64,000 nt of DNA from WTGA01 sp965231865 (GTDB lineage Bacteria; Pseudomonadota; Gammaproteobacteria; Arenicellales; Poriferihabitantaceae): positions 2,024,330-2,088,329 of the forward strand of contig CBDDOJ010000002.1 of NCBI GenBank assembly GCA_965231865.1, given 5' to 3'. Of the stretch, positions 1-7,177 are shown piece after piece. The position numbers and the translations under genes are program-made. Positions within the stretch are counted from its first letter, which is position 1. Each line of letters opens with the position of its first letter. Under the pieces are notes generated by a model. That model did no database searches. It was not told the DNA's origin and saw only the letters and a list, made by a program, of their open reading frames with translations.

Positions 1-317
1 CTGCACCGGTCCATATCCCGACTGAAGTATCTCTGCCTGTTGAATGTGGTGGCGGTCAGGCGGTAACCGTTCTGTTCACCCGCCCGGTCCCACAGTTCCA
101 GTCAAAAAATAAATCGTGGGATGGGAGTGAAGGGTGCAGCCACGTGTTCGGCCATCAAACAATGAGGCCGTTCCCACCTGAGGACACGGGCGTGTACCGG
201 GCCCGTCACCGGAAATCCTGATTTTGAAAGACAGGGAACGGTAACAGGGATCAGGCCAGGCAGTCGTGGAATGGCCAGTGAGAGCGTTGTGAGCGACTTC
301 CGGGAACCGGTAATATA
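1..317. other. left-edge stretch without a recognisable gene
   Basis: No frame in this stretch gives a protein I recognise. The open frames on the minus strand are rich in Arg/Pro/Cys with no family motif, so I treat them as chance. The stretch lies immediately left of the dif-like site. Confidence 0.5.
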
Positions 318-345
318 ACTTCGTATAATGTATATTATGTAAAGT
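318..345 (+). other. dif: dif-like XerC/XerD recombination site
   Basis: This is a 28-bp site with an 11-bp left arm (ACTTCGTATAA), a 6-bp centre (TGTATA) and an 11-bp right arm (TTATGTAAAGT). From memory, the right arm matches the E. coli XerD arm TTATGTTAAAT at 9 of 11 positions and the centre is identical. The whole site is closer still to the B. subtilis dif, about 24 of 28. The left arm and central bases also resemble half of loxP, which is expected because lox and dif sites share the tyrosine-recombinase arm design. If functional, it is where XerCD resolve chromosome dimers at the terminus. A plasmid- or phage-borne dif mimic is the alternative. Confidence 0.8.
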
Positions 346-470
346 AACTGATTTTTTAAAAAATACAAACCAAAGTCCAGCGGGTGTTATCCTGAAACAC
401 CAAAACCCCTCCTCATGCGGGGTCAACCTCCCCTGCAGCCCTCGCATGCCTAGATCTTCGGTGGAATCGG

Positions 471-903
471 TCAAAAAACATCGAACCAATTTTCAACGAT
501 CAGACCCGGCACGCGTTCAAATTCCTTTTCATTATTCGTTATCAGCGGCAAACCAAGCGCGATCGCATGTGCTGCAATCCACATGTTATTTCGCCAATCT
601 GTTGGTTGTGGGACCGGTCAATTCCCTCGAGAAACCCAAGTTCATCCAGTAACTCAACGCCAGACGAATCTCCGCCCATGCCTTCGATTCCGCTTCACCC
701 AGCGAAAAAATTGCAATCGCACCGAGAAACAGATTCAACTTGGCACGATTCTCCGCTCGTCGGTCACTTTTCAAGTATCCGTATTCAAGCTCGCCCAAAA
801 CGATGGTCGAAATACAACACTCATGCAAGGGCTCGCGCTTGACAATACCGGCCCGTCGGTTCATCAGGCAAATGCAAATATTCGAATCCAGCATCGCTTT
901 CAT
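471..903 (-). pseudogene. vapC: VapC-type PIN-domain toxin, frameshifted
   Basis: The first ~80 residues are VapC-like: MLDSNICICLMNRR contains the N-terminal acidic residue of PIN ribonucleases, followed by CISTIVLGELEYG. The frame is lost after AWAEIRLAL. Further downstream a different frame gives MWIAAHAIALGLPLITNN and EKEFERVPGLIVENWF, the normal VapC C-terminus, ending at the stop at 471-473. The intervening ~50 bases are scrambled by at least one indel. The start ATG overlaps the vapB stop as ATGA. An intact protein would cleave RNA, probably initiator tRNA; this copy is unlikely to be functional. Confidence 0.75.
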
Positions 904-1171
904 TCGTCAAAGCTCGTGCGTGGCACATCTTCAGCCAGACCTTCGTTCTTGGCGTCAAGAACGGCCTCAACAAAGTCATTATCAACGGGCTCCATGTTTG
1001 CCCACAAATCTTCCCATGTTTTATAATGCGGCGCGAGGACCAGCGTGTGCCTACCTGACGAATTGATACTTCATTGCAACCTTCCGGGAAACAGTATTTT
1101 TTGGGCAGCCGCACGGCCTGGGACTTTCCGGACATGAAAACCTTTGCGCTGTCATTGTGTTCTGAAACCAT
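900..1171 (-). pseudogene. vapB: VapB antitoxin, frameshifted
   Basis: The N-terminus reads SAKVFMSGKSQAVRLPKKY, the AbrB/SpoVT swapped-hairpin DNA-binding domain of VapB. A two-base expansion of a GTGTG tract (1045-1049, plus-strand view) breaks the frame after VSIRQVGT. Removing two bases restores LVLAPHYKTWEDLWANMEP and the rest of a VapB tail ending at 900. The gene overlaps vapC by ATGA as in intact vapBC operons. Both genes are damaged, so the locus is a decayed type II toxin-antitoxin module. Sequencing error is possible but less likely because the partner is broken too. Confidence 0.7.
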
Positions 1172-1447
1172 CACAAATCCTCCAATCAGTCCTCACTTAG
1201 TACAGCGTGTAAAAGATATATTAAAAAAGCATATTATGAGAATGTCGGCCCCAATTCAGAAGTGCCCCGCTTCGGGCAATGCGATCGCAGCTGGTTGAGG
1301 GCTTAAACCATAAACAACCGGTAAGACCTTCCCGATTTCGTACAGGCGAAAGCCGGATCACCTGGAAAGCACGTCAGTGGGTCACGAAACGGATGTTCTG
1401 GATCTCGAGACCATCGTGCTTCGGTTGGTTATCAGGCCGCAATGGGT

Positions 1448-2809
1448 CTACTCAGCGCCCAATTCCTCTGGAAGAACCAGGTTCAGAACGATTGCAATGA
1501 AAGCCGCAGGCAGCAATCCGGAAGTCAAGAGGATTTTTGGGGTGGGCGGGAAATGCTGTAGTGCATCGGGTACCAGCTGCAATCCCAGGCCAATGGACAA
1601 CGAAACTGCGAAAATCACCATGTTCCGCCGATTCCAGTTGACATCGGAGAGCATGGACACACCCGCCGCTGCCACCATTCCGAACATAACAATGACCCCT
1701 CCACCAAGCACTTCAATTGGAATGGTGGAAATAATTGCGCCAACGACTGGAATCAGACCACAAACAATGAGAAAAATGGCTCCGATGGTCACCACTTTAC
1801 GGCTCATGATACCGGTCATCGCAATCAACCCAACGTTCTGTGAGAACGATGTGTTGGGAAGTGCGCCGAAAATCCCGGAAACTGCCGTCCCGAAACCATC
1901 CGCAAAGGTTGCGCCCTTGATTTCTTCATCGGTCGCCTCCCTGCCCGCCCCGCCTTTGGTAATGCCAGACACGTCGCCCACCGTCTCGATGGCAGAAATA
2001 ACCGACATCAGGCAAAACCCGATTACTGCGGCCATACTGAACTCAAATCCAAAATGAAATGGGTTGGGTAGAGCAAAGAACGCAGCCTTGGCAACATTTC
2101 CGAAATGGACCATTCCCATGAAATAAGCGACGACATAACCGGCAATGAGACCCAGTAAAACCGCCGAGACGGACAGGATACCCCTGGCAAAAAATTTAAA
2201 TCCCAATGTTGTAAGGATCACGACCAAGGCGACGAACCAGTTATTCAAGCTGCCAAATTCCGGTTTGCCCATTGCCGGGACACCGCCGGCCGCGTACTGG
2301 ATCCCCACTTTTATCAGTGACAGCCCAATCATGGTCACCACCAGGCCGGTCACCAATGGAGGGAGCGCAAATCGAATTTTCCCGACGAATGGTGCAAGAC
2401 ATGCGTGGAAGAGACCACCCACGATCACCCCACACATCAATACCGCCATGGCATCAACCCCCTTCCCCGCGACCAGTGGGATCATAATGGGCAAAAACGC
2501 AAAGCTTGTGCCCTGTACGATCGGAAGCCGTGCCCCAACCGGACCCGCGCCGATCGTCTGAAACAAAGTGGTAATCCCTGCAAACAGGATTGCCATCTGA
2601 ATCATGTAAATCAGATTCACGAAGTCAGGCGAGTTGGAACCGAAGCCAAAGCCCGCTGCCCCCGCAATGATAATTGCCGGGGTGACGTTGCTGACGAACA
2701 TTGCCAGAACGTGTTGAATACCGAGTGGAACCGCCAGGGACAGCGGCGGTGTGTAGTTGGGATCTCTCAGTTGCTCGGGGGTACCGAGTGAAGAATTGTC
2801 AGTGGCCAT
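1448..2809 (-). CDS. NCS2-family xanthine/uracil permease
   Basis: This 453-residue polytopic membrane protein has about 12-14 hydrophobic segments. It carries the NCS2 signature QNVGLIAMTG, preceded by NTSFS, and the conserved MFVSNVTPAIIIAG in the first transmembrane region. Members are proton or sodium symporters for uracil, xanthine or urate in the inner membrane. The substrate cannot be assigned from sequence alone. The start ATG at 2809 has AGGA four bases upstream. The gene stands alone between two toxin-antitoxin loci. The length is normal for UraA/XanQ relatives and no frame damage is seen. Confidence 0.9.
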   Translation of the reverse strand: MATDNSSLGTPEQLRDPNYTPPLSLAVPLGIQHVLAMFVSNVTPAIIIAGAAGFGFGSNSPDFVNLIYMIQMAILFAGITTLFQTIGAGPVGARLPIVQGTSFAFLPIMIPLVAGKGVDAMAVLMCGVIVGGLFHACLAPFVGKIRFALPPLVTGLVVTMIGLSLIKVGIQYAAGGVPAMGKPEFGSLNNWFVALVVILTTLGFKFFARGILSVSAVLLGLIAGYVVAYFMGMVHFGNVAKAAFFALPNPFHFGFEFSMAAVIGFCLMSVISAIETVGDVSGITKGGAGREATDEEIKGATFADGFGTAVSGIFGALPNTSFSQNVGLIAMTGIMSRKVVTIGAIFLIVCGLIPVVGAIISTIPIEVLGGGVIVMFGMVAAAGVSMLSDVNWNRRNMVIFAVSLSIGLGLQLVPDALQHFPPTPKILLTSGLLPAAFIAIVLNLVLPEELGAE

Positions 2810-3026
2810 TTTGTCCTCGCGGTTGGGAAATAATGCATTTCATGCGCATGCGCAGCAGCCAATTGAACGATGTGCTTCAATCACATTCATCCATATTCCA
2901 ATCATATCATTAGCCGAAATGGGCAAGGTTGTTTTCGTTGCTCGCTATATAGCGCATGTCTTTCCTGATTGCATTGCAATCGTTCGTTGCATAGAATAGT
3001 TTCCTGGATGAACGGAGGACATGATC

Positions 3027-3272
3027 ATGGCAAGCATTACGATTCGCAACCTTGACGCAGACGTGAAGACCCGTCTGCGCGTACGCGCTGCAGAAAACCA
3101 CCACTCTATGGAAGAGGAAGTGCGCCTGATCCTCCGCAAAGCGGTCGAGCCCAAGACAACGTCCCCGAATCTTGCAAGTGCCATCCGTGCCCGGATTGAA
3201 CCACTCGGGGGCGTGGACCTGGAACTGCCACAGCGTGAACCGATGCATGAGCCACCTGGTTTCGGTTCATAA
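3027..3272 (+). CDS. FitA-like ribbon-helix-helix antitoxin
   Basis: This ~81-residue protein begins MASITIRNLDADVKTRLRVRAA, the ribbon-helix-helix strand and helix of FitA/Arc-type antitoxins. HSMEEEVRLILRKAV follows. The C-terminus would wrap the toxin. I chose the ATG at 3027 over the one at 3021 because GGAGGA (3014-3019) is only one base from the first but seven from the second. It lies five bases upstream of a PIN-domain toxin and presumably autoregulates the operon. The pair looks intact, unlike the vapBC pair 2 kb away. Confidence 0.88.
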   Translation: MASITIRNLDADVKTRLRVRAAENHHSMEEEVRLILRKAVEPKTTSPNLASAIRARIEPLGGVDLELPQREPMHEPPGFGS

Positions 3273-3277
3273 CGATC

Positions 3278-3700
3278 ATGATTGTCCTTGATACCAATGT
3301 TGTATCTGAACTTCTGCGTCCATCACCGGACCCGGTGGTGGAAACCTGGGTTGCGAGCCGCCCGATGACAGGTTTCTATTTCTCGGCGATCGGTGAGTCG
3401 GAACTTCGGTACGGCATTGCGATTCTGCCGGAAGGACGACGTCGGGATGCGCTCCTCTCTGAGATTGAAGCGATCCTGCAGGAAGACTTTGACGAACGTA
3501 TTCTGCCTTTCGACAGCGGCGCGGCACGCGCTTTTGCGACCATTGCTGCATCTAGACGCACTGCCGGGCGGACAGCCTCCCTGCCAGACTGTCAGATCGC
3601 AGCTATCGCACGCTCACGCAATATGGCGGTGGCAACACGTAACACCCGCGACTTTAATGATATGGGGATCGAATTATTGAACCCCTGGATAAGCACATAG
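3278..3700 (+). CDS. FitB-like PIN-domain ribonuclease toxin
   Basis: This 140-residue PIN-domain protein begins MIVLDTNVVSELLRP with the first catalytic Asp. It also has the GESELRYGI glutamate motif, LPDCQIAAIA with the third acidic residue, and VATRNTRDF near the end, all standard for VapC/FitB toxins. It would act as a Mg-dependent endoribonuclease inhibited by the upstream RHH protein. Start and spacing (5 bases after the antitoxin stop) indicate a two-gene operon. The length is normal and no frame disruption is seen. Confidence 0.9.
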   Translation: MIVLDTNVVSELLRPSPDPVVETWVASRPMTGFYFSAIGESELRYGIAILPEGRRRDALLSEIEAILQEDFDERILPFDSGAARAFATIAASRRTAGRTASLPDCQIAAIARSRNMAVATRNTRDFNDMGIELLNPWIST

Positions 3701-4152
3701 TACACAAGCCGACTATTTCTAATAAGTTTGCCAAGTGTTTGCCAGCAAAGAGTACCCCACATCCGCTTGATGATCCATTTCCATCACCGGGATGACGCGG
3801 AGTTGATGTGCTCCCAACAGGCAGATCCAATACAATTACACAACATGTTTGGAAATGATAAAATCTTTTATACTACACGCTGGTTGATTATTGAGAATTT
3901 CCACAAGCGTCGCATTACGAAGACGTTGCTGGAGTCGGGAAAGCGGTATCATGAGTCTGGGTTATCGGCTCCCCCGATTGGCGGCAACCTTGATTGCGTG
4001 GGAAAAATCTATCATTTTGCAGAATCGAACACCAATATACGAAAAATATGAGCCGGCTTCTGATCACACGGAAAATCGGGGCTTTTTGCCTGCCTGGCAC
4101 AGATGCCTGCCGGAATCACACCATAAACATGATATGAGATTTTTTTATCAGG
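3701..4152. other. intergenic stretch before dsrE, no gene recognised
   Basis: About 450 bases separate the FitB-like toxin from dsrE. Short open frames exist on both strands but none shows a family motif. The stretch is moderately AT-rich (for example around 3850-3900) and presumably contains the dsrEFH-tusA promoter, which I cannot place precisely. Confidence 0.4.
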
Positions 4153-4545
4153 ATGAAGTTCGCACTTGTCGTTAACGAAGGACCCTATCAACACCAGGCG
4201 TCGGACACCGCCTACCACTTTGCAAAAGCAGCCTTGGCCGCGGGGCATGGCGTTCCCCGGGTGTTCTTTTATCATGATGGAGTCAACAACGGTACGCGCC
4301 TGACCACGCCGCCACAGGACGACCGTCATATTGTGAACCGCTGGTCACAACTGGCAGCCGAGGAGGACCTGGACCTTGTTGTTTGCGTTGCCGCTGCCCA
4401 AAGAAGAGGAATCGTTGATGCGGATGAAGCCAAAAGGAACGGAAAAGATACCGACAATCTGGCGGACCAGTTTCGCATATCCGGTCTTGGGCAACTGATC
4501 GAATCTGCGATCCAGGCAGACCGTTTACTGGTTTTCGGGGATTAA
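4153..4545 (+). CDS. dsrE: sulfurtransferase complex subunit DsrE/TusD
   Basis: This 130-residue protein begins MKFALVVNEGPY and carries Cys78 in DLVVCVAAAQRRGI. Cys78 is the position of the persulfide-carrying cysteine of Allochromatium DsrE. DsrE forms a cytoplasmic hexamer with DsrF and DsrH that passes sulfane sulfur between TusA and the downstream oxidation machinery (rDsr/DsrC or sHdr), or acts in tRNA thiolation as TusBCD. The adjacent dsrF, dsrH and tusA form one plus-strand operon with almost no spacing. The sulfur-oxidation genes nearby favour the oxidative role. No dsrAB or dsrC is in the window. Confidence 0.93.
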   Translation: MKFALVVNEGPYQHQASDTAYHFAKAALAAGHGVPRVFFYHDGVNNGTRLTTPPQDDRHIVNRWSQLAAEEDLDLVVCVAAAQRRGIVDADEAKRNGKDTDNLADQFRISGLGQLIESAIQADRLLVFGD

Positions 4546-4546
4546 C

Positions 4547-4954
4547 ATGGGAACGGTAAAAAAGTTTTTGTACCTGAACCGTACCGCACCCTATGGTGCG
4601 ATCTATGCCCAGGAAGGGCTTGAAGTCGCATTGATCGGCGCCGCATTTGACCAGGAGGTTTCCATGGCGTTTGTGGACGATGGGGTTTTCCAGATCAAGG
4701 CCGGGCAGGATACCTCTGCTACCGGGATGAAAAACTTCTCACCCACCTATCGGGCCCTGGGTGACTATGAAATCACTCGATTGTACGTTGAAAAGGAATC
4801 CCTGGAACAACGGGGACTGACGGTCGATGATTTAATGCCGTTGACGTATGAAGACGAGGATGCCGATTACGAAGAGAAAAACTCGATCCGGATCGTCGAC
4901 AGTGCTGAACTTGCTGACATCATCGCCAAGCAGGATGTCATCTTCAATTACTGA
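4547..4954 (+). CDS. dsrF: sulfurtransferase complex subunit DsrF/TusC
   Basis: This 135-residue protein starts one base after the dsrE stop. It has the DsrF/TusC pattern: RTAPYGAIYAQEGLEVALIGAAFDQEVSMAFVDDGVFQI, the alpha/beta core common to the DsrE superfamily. The active-site cysteine of DsrE is absent, as is usual for DsrF. It is a structural subunit of the DsrEFH hexamer. The acidic C-terminal third (TYEDEDADYEEK) precedes a final helix. Confidence 0.92.
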   Translation: MGTVKKFLYLNRTAPYGAIYAQEGLEVALIGAAFDQEVSMAFVDDGVFQIKAGQDTSATGMKNFSPTYRALGDYEITRLYVEKESLEQRGLTVDDLMPLTYEDEDADYEEKNSIRIVDSAELADIIAKQDVIFNY

Positions 4955-4962
4955 ACATCCAG

Positions 4963-5265
4963 ATGCTGCATACTGTCAATAAATCCCCATTTGAAAAGAA
5001 CAGCCTCCGTACCTGTTTGCGCCTGGCCAAACCGGGCAGTGATATTCTGCTGATCCAGGATGCCGTGTACGCGGCGTTGTCGGATACGGAGTGGACGAAT
5101 ACCATAATGGACGCGCTCAATACGCACCGGGTTTATGTTCTGGAACCGGATTGGATGGCAAGGGGATTGAACCCGGACCGGCTAATCGAAGGAGTGAAAA
5201 CAGTGGGATATGACGGATTTGTAGAATTGGCTGCCGGAAACGACTCGGTACAGTCCTGGTTGTAA
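4963..5265 (+). CDS. dsrH: sulfurtransferase complex subunit DsrH/TusB
   Basis: This 100-residue protein begins MLHTVNKSPFEKNSLRTC, the conserved DsrH/TusB N-terminus. A cysteine lies at residue 18, close to the conserved Cys20 of characterised DsrH. It completes the DsrEFH heterohexamer. It starts nine bases after dsrF stops, consistent with co-translation. Confidence 0.9.
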   Translation: MLHTVNKSPFEKNSLRTCLRLAKPGSDILLIQDAVYAALSDTEWTNTIMDALNTHRVYVLEPDWMARGLNPDRLIEGVKTVGYDGFVELAAGNDSVQSWL

Positions 5266-5325
5266 GGGGACCGAAGAATTGCTGTAATCCGTATTTGTTA
5301 ACCGAAATGAACAGGAGAATCCAAA

Positions 5326-5556
5326 GTGATTTATTTTGATAAAGAGCTTGACGCAAGAGGACTCAGTTGCCCCCTGCCCATCCTAAAGGCCAAAAAAGCA
5401 CTCAACCAGCTTGAATCCGGTCAGATTCTCAGAGTGGTCGCAACGGACCCCGGTTCGGTCAAGGATTTCGCAGCGTTTGCCAACCAGACCGGCAATGAAC
5501 TGCTGGAGTCCTCACAGGATGGGCAGGACTTCGAATACAGATTGAAAAAGAAGTAG
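5326..5556 (+). CDS. tusA: TusA-family sulfur carrier
   Basis: This 76-residue protein has the hallmark CPLP motif (Cys15 in LDARGLSCPLPILKAKKAL) and the short two-layer fold of TusA/SirA. TusA accepts persulfide sulfur from a rhodanese or cysteine desulfurase and hands it to DsrE. An AACAGGAGAA ribosome-binding region precedes the ATG. It follows dsrH by about 60 bases in the same direction, so it is probably the last gene of the dsrEFH-tusA operon. Immediately downstream lies a duplicated fragment of the DUF255 gene. Confidence 0.93.
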   Translation: MIYFDKELDARGLSCPLPILKAKKALNQLESGQILRVVATDPGSVKDFAAFANQTGNELLESSQDGQDFEYRLKKK

Positions 5557-5610
5557 AACCGGAGTACAAGGCTGCTTGATACGACTGCGCCCATGGCGCA
5601 GGCACTGGTT

Positions 5611-5751
5611 ACTTCCCGGCGGAATAATGGGCCAATGCACCCAGGTACGGGACATAGTTTTCCGTAAAATCCCAGCCAACCGCATACCACAGGCGCTCAT
5701 CCAGCACTTCTGAAATCTGCGAAAAGTAGGCGATGATGCGATCCAGCATTT
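5611..5751 (-). repeat. direct repeat copy 1: 3'-end fragment of the DUF255 gene
   Basis: These 141 bases match 7178-7318 at a constant offset of 1567 with about four mismatches (~97%). They encode, on the minus strand, the last residues of the thioredoxin-fold protein whose full gene ends at 7176. Weaker similarity extends some 25 bases further left. This copy has no upstream coding part, so it is a fragment. Confidence 0.9.
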
Positions 5752-5754
5752 TTT

Positions 5755-5990
5755 GACTTCGAATTGCGCTCGTCTTGTACGGTGGCGTTGGCTACCATCT
5801 ACATGAATGGTGAATGGTATTTCGGCTGAACTTTGGCATCTCTACTGCGTGCCAGTCAGGCTCATCATTATCCCGATACCAGTCGGTTCAACAACACCGC
5901 CAGAATCTATGCCGATTTCTCGGATGAACCCAGTCCGTTGTCGATGTGATAGCTGGCACCTTTTCTGGCGGTATCAAAGGCGCTGACTTG
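5755..5990 (+). pseudogene. degenerate patatin-like phospholipase fragment
   Basis: No single frame is open, but the frames together spell a patatin-like (DUF3376-type) N-terminus. IALVLYGGV is followed in a shifted frame by VALATIYMNGEW, then LWHLLRAS, ARIYADF and finally VVDVIAGTFSGGIKG. The last corresponds to the nucleophile elbow GTSAGG, here GTFSGG. At least three frame changes and stops are present. The C-terminal two thirds are missing. It is a relic lying between the two copies of the DUF255 3' end. The assignment rests on motif spelling only. Confidence 0.55.
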
Positions 5991-6185
5991 TGTATTCCCT
6001 AAGGCGAGGCGTATGGCTCAAAGATGTGGATGTTTCCAAACTTTGCGTCGGTCCTGCCATCCATCTCAGTTGATGTTGTGGAAAATTCATATGGCGATTT
6101 TGGAATCCGATACACGTTGGTGCCGCTCAACGATGCTTGTCAAGGCGTGCCACCCACGCTCACCAATTTGTTTCAACTACTCCGT

Positions 6186-6881
6186 CTAACCTATTTCCCC
6201 GTCTCCATCACGCGTTCCGCGCAACCGCTTTGTGATGTTGGAAAACTTGTTCCTTCCCATTCTCAATTCAGAATCCGCGGGCACTTTTGGAGCAGCGACG
6301 GGCAATCGAATCCTCTTGCTTGGTGACCATTTTCTCACTTGCTTTTCGACAATTATCCGAGCGGCATTTTCTTTGCTCTCTACTTTAGCAGCCGCGATAT
6401 CGATCAATTTGATAAATTCGTCGCCTTTCTCAAGCACAGGATGACCGTATGTCATAAGCAAGCAGCTAATGCCTCGAAATGCCCCATTGCTCTCATCCAC
6501 CAGAGCCGTTGCCATGGTTTGCCGACTTACGCCGTGTCTGTGTGCCACCCAGGTATCGCGGAGCGTTTTGAGGCACATGAAAGACTCAAGCCCGCCTTTC
6601 ACTGGAGTGTATAGCGCAGTTTCGTCGAGGCTTACGAGATTTTTTTCTTCATCCCTAAAACACGATATGAACGTTACAACGGCATCCCTGAACAGGCTGA
6701 CAGCCACCTTCTTGTCTCCTGCCTCGACTCTATTTTCCCACAAATAAACGATCTGGCGGCAACTTTCCAAGTCCGCCGCCAAGAGGCACCACTCAGCGTA
6801 CTGGCGTCCTTCAAGCGTATTAATGTGACGGTAGAAATTGCGTTGTCTTGAGGGTGGTAATTGTGATTCTCGAGTTTCCAT
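6186..6881 (-). CDS. uncharacterised protein with HEPN-like RxxxxxH motif
   Basis: This 231-residue predominantly helical protein is not one I can name. Around residues 100-115 it reads LKTLRDTWVAHRHGVS. That contains R-x5-H (RDTWVAH), the spacing seen in HEPN-fold RNases and AbiU2-like proteins, where a helix ends in a short Arg/His motif. FRDAVVTFISCF upstream would be a preceding HEPN helix. The basic C-terminus (VRKWSPSKRIRLP, NITKRLRG) could bind nucleic acid. It sits alone in an islet beside a decayed patatin gene, a setting typical of small defence cargo. The HEPN call is inference from a short motif. Confidence 0.5.
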   Translation of the reverse strand: METRESQLPPSRQRNFYRHINTLEGRQYAEWCLLAADLESCRQIVYLWENRVEAGDKKVAVSLFRDAVVTFISCFRDEEKNLVSLDETALYTPVKGGLESFMCLKTLRDTWVAHRHGVSRQTMATALVDESNGAFRGISCLLMTYGHPVLEKGDEFIKLIDIAAAKVESKENAARIIVEKQVRKWSPSKRIRLPVAAPKVPADSELRMGRNKFSNITKRLRGTRDGDGEIG

Positions 6882-7177
6882 GAACTTCCTTCAATCATAT
6901 TAGTGACACCCTCACGACGGGTACTATACGAAGGTCAGGTCTTAACCCAGTCTACCATCGTTTGGCAGACTGTAGGAAACAAATAATCTATCCGGTAAGT
7001 AGCACTAAACTAATGGTATGGTCCGGTTTCGCTTTAGGTCGCATTTGGTTCGGATAAACCTGAGATAGAGCGTACCGGGACCCAACCAAACTGGAACAAC
7101 CAATTTAACCCCAAAGAACCCGGTTTGAGGTGTATCGGAAACTTACGAAGTCAAGGCACCATAGGCAGATACCGGTC
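6882..7177. other. intergenic stretch within the islet, no gene seen
   Basis: There is no plausible coding frame. The stretch lies upstream of the HEPN-like ORF (which reads leftward) and probably holds its promoter. It ends where the second DUF255 3'-end copy begins. Confidence 0.4.

Noticed and set aside
314..349. loxP-like sequence (13-base arm ATAACTTCGTATA)
   Set aside because: The second arm matches loxP poorly, whereas the central 28 bases match dif sites well. The loxP resemblance is a by-product of dif architecture, not evidence of an engineered site.
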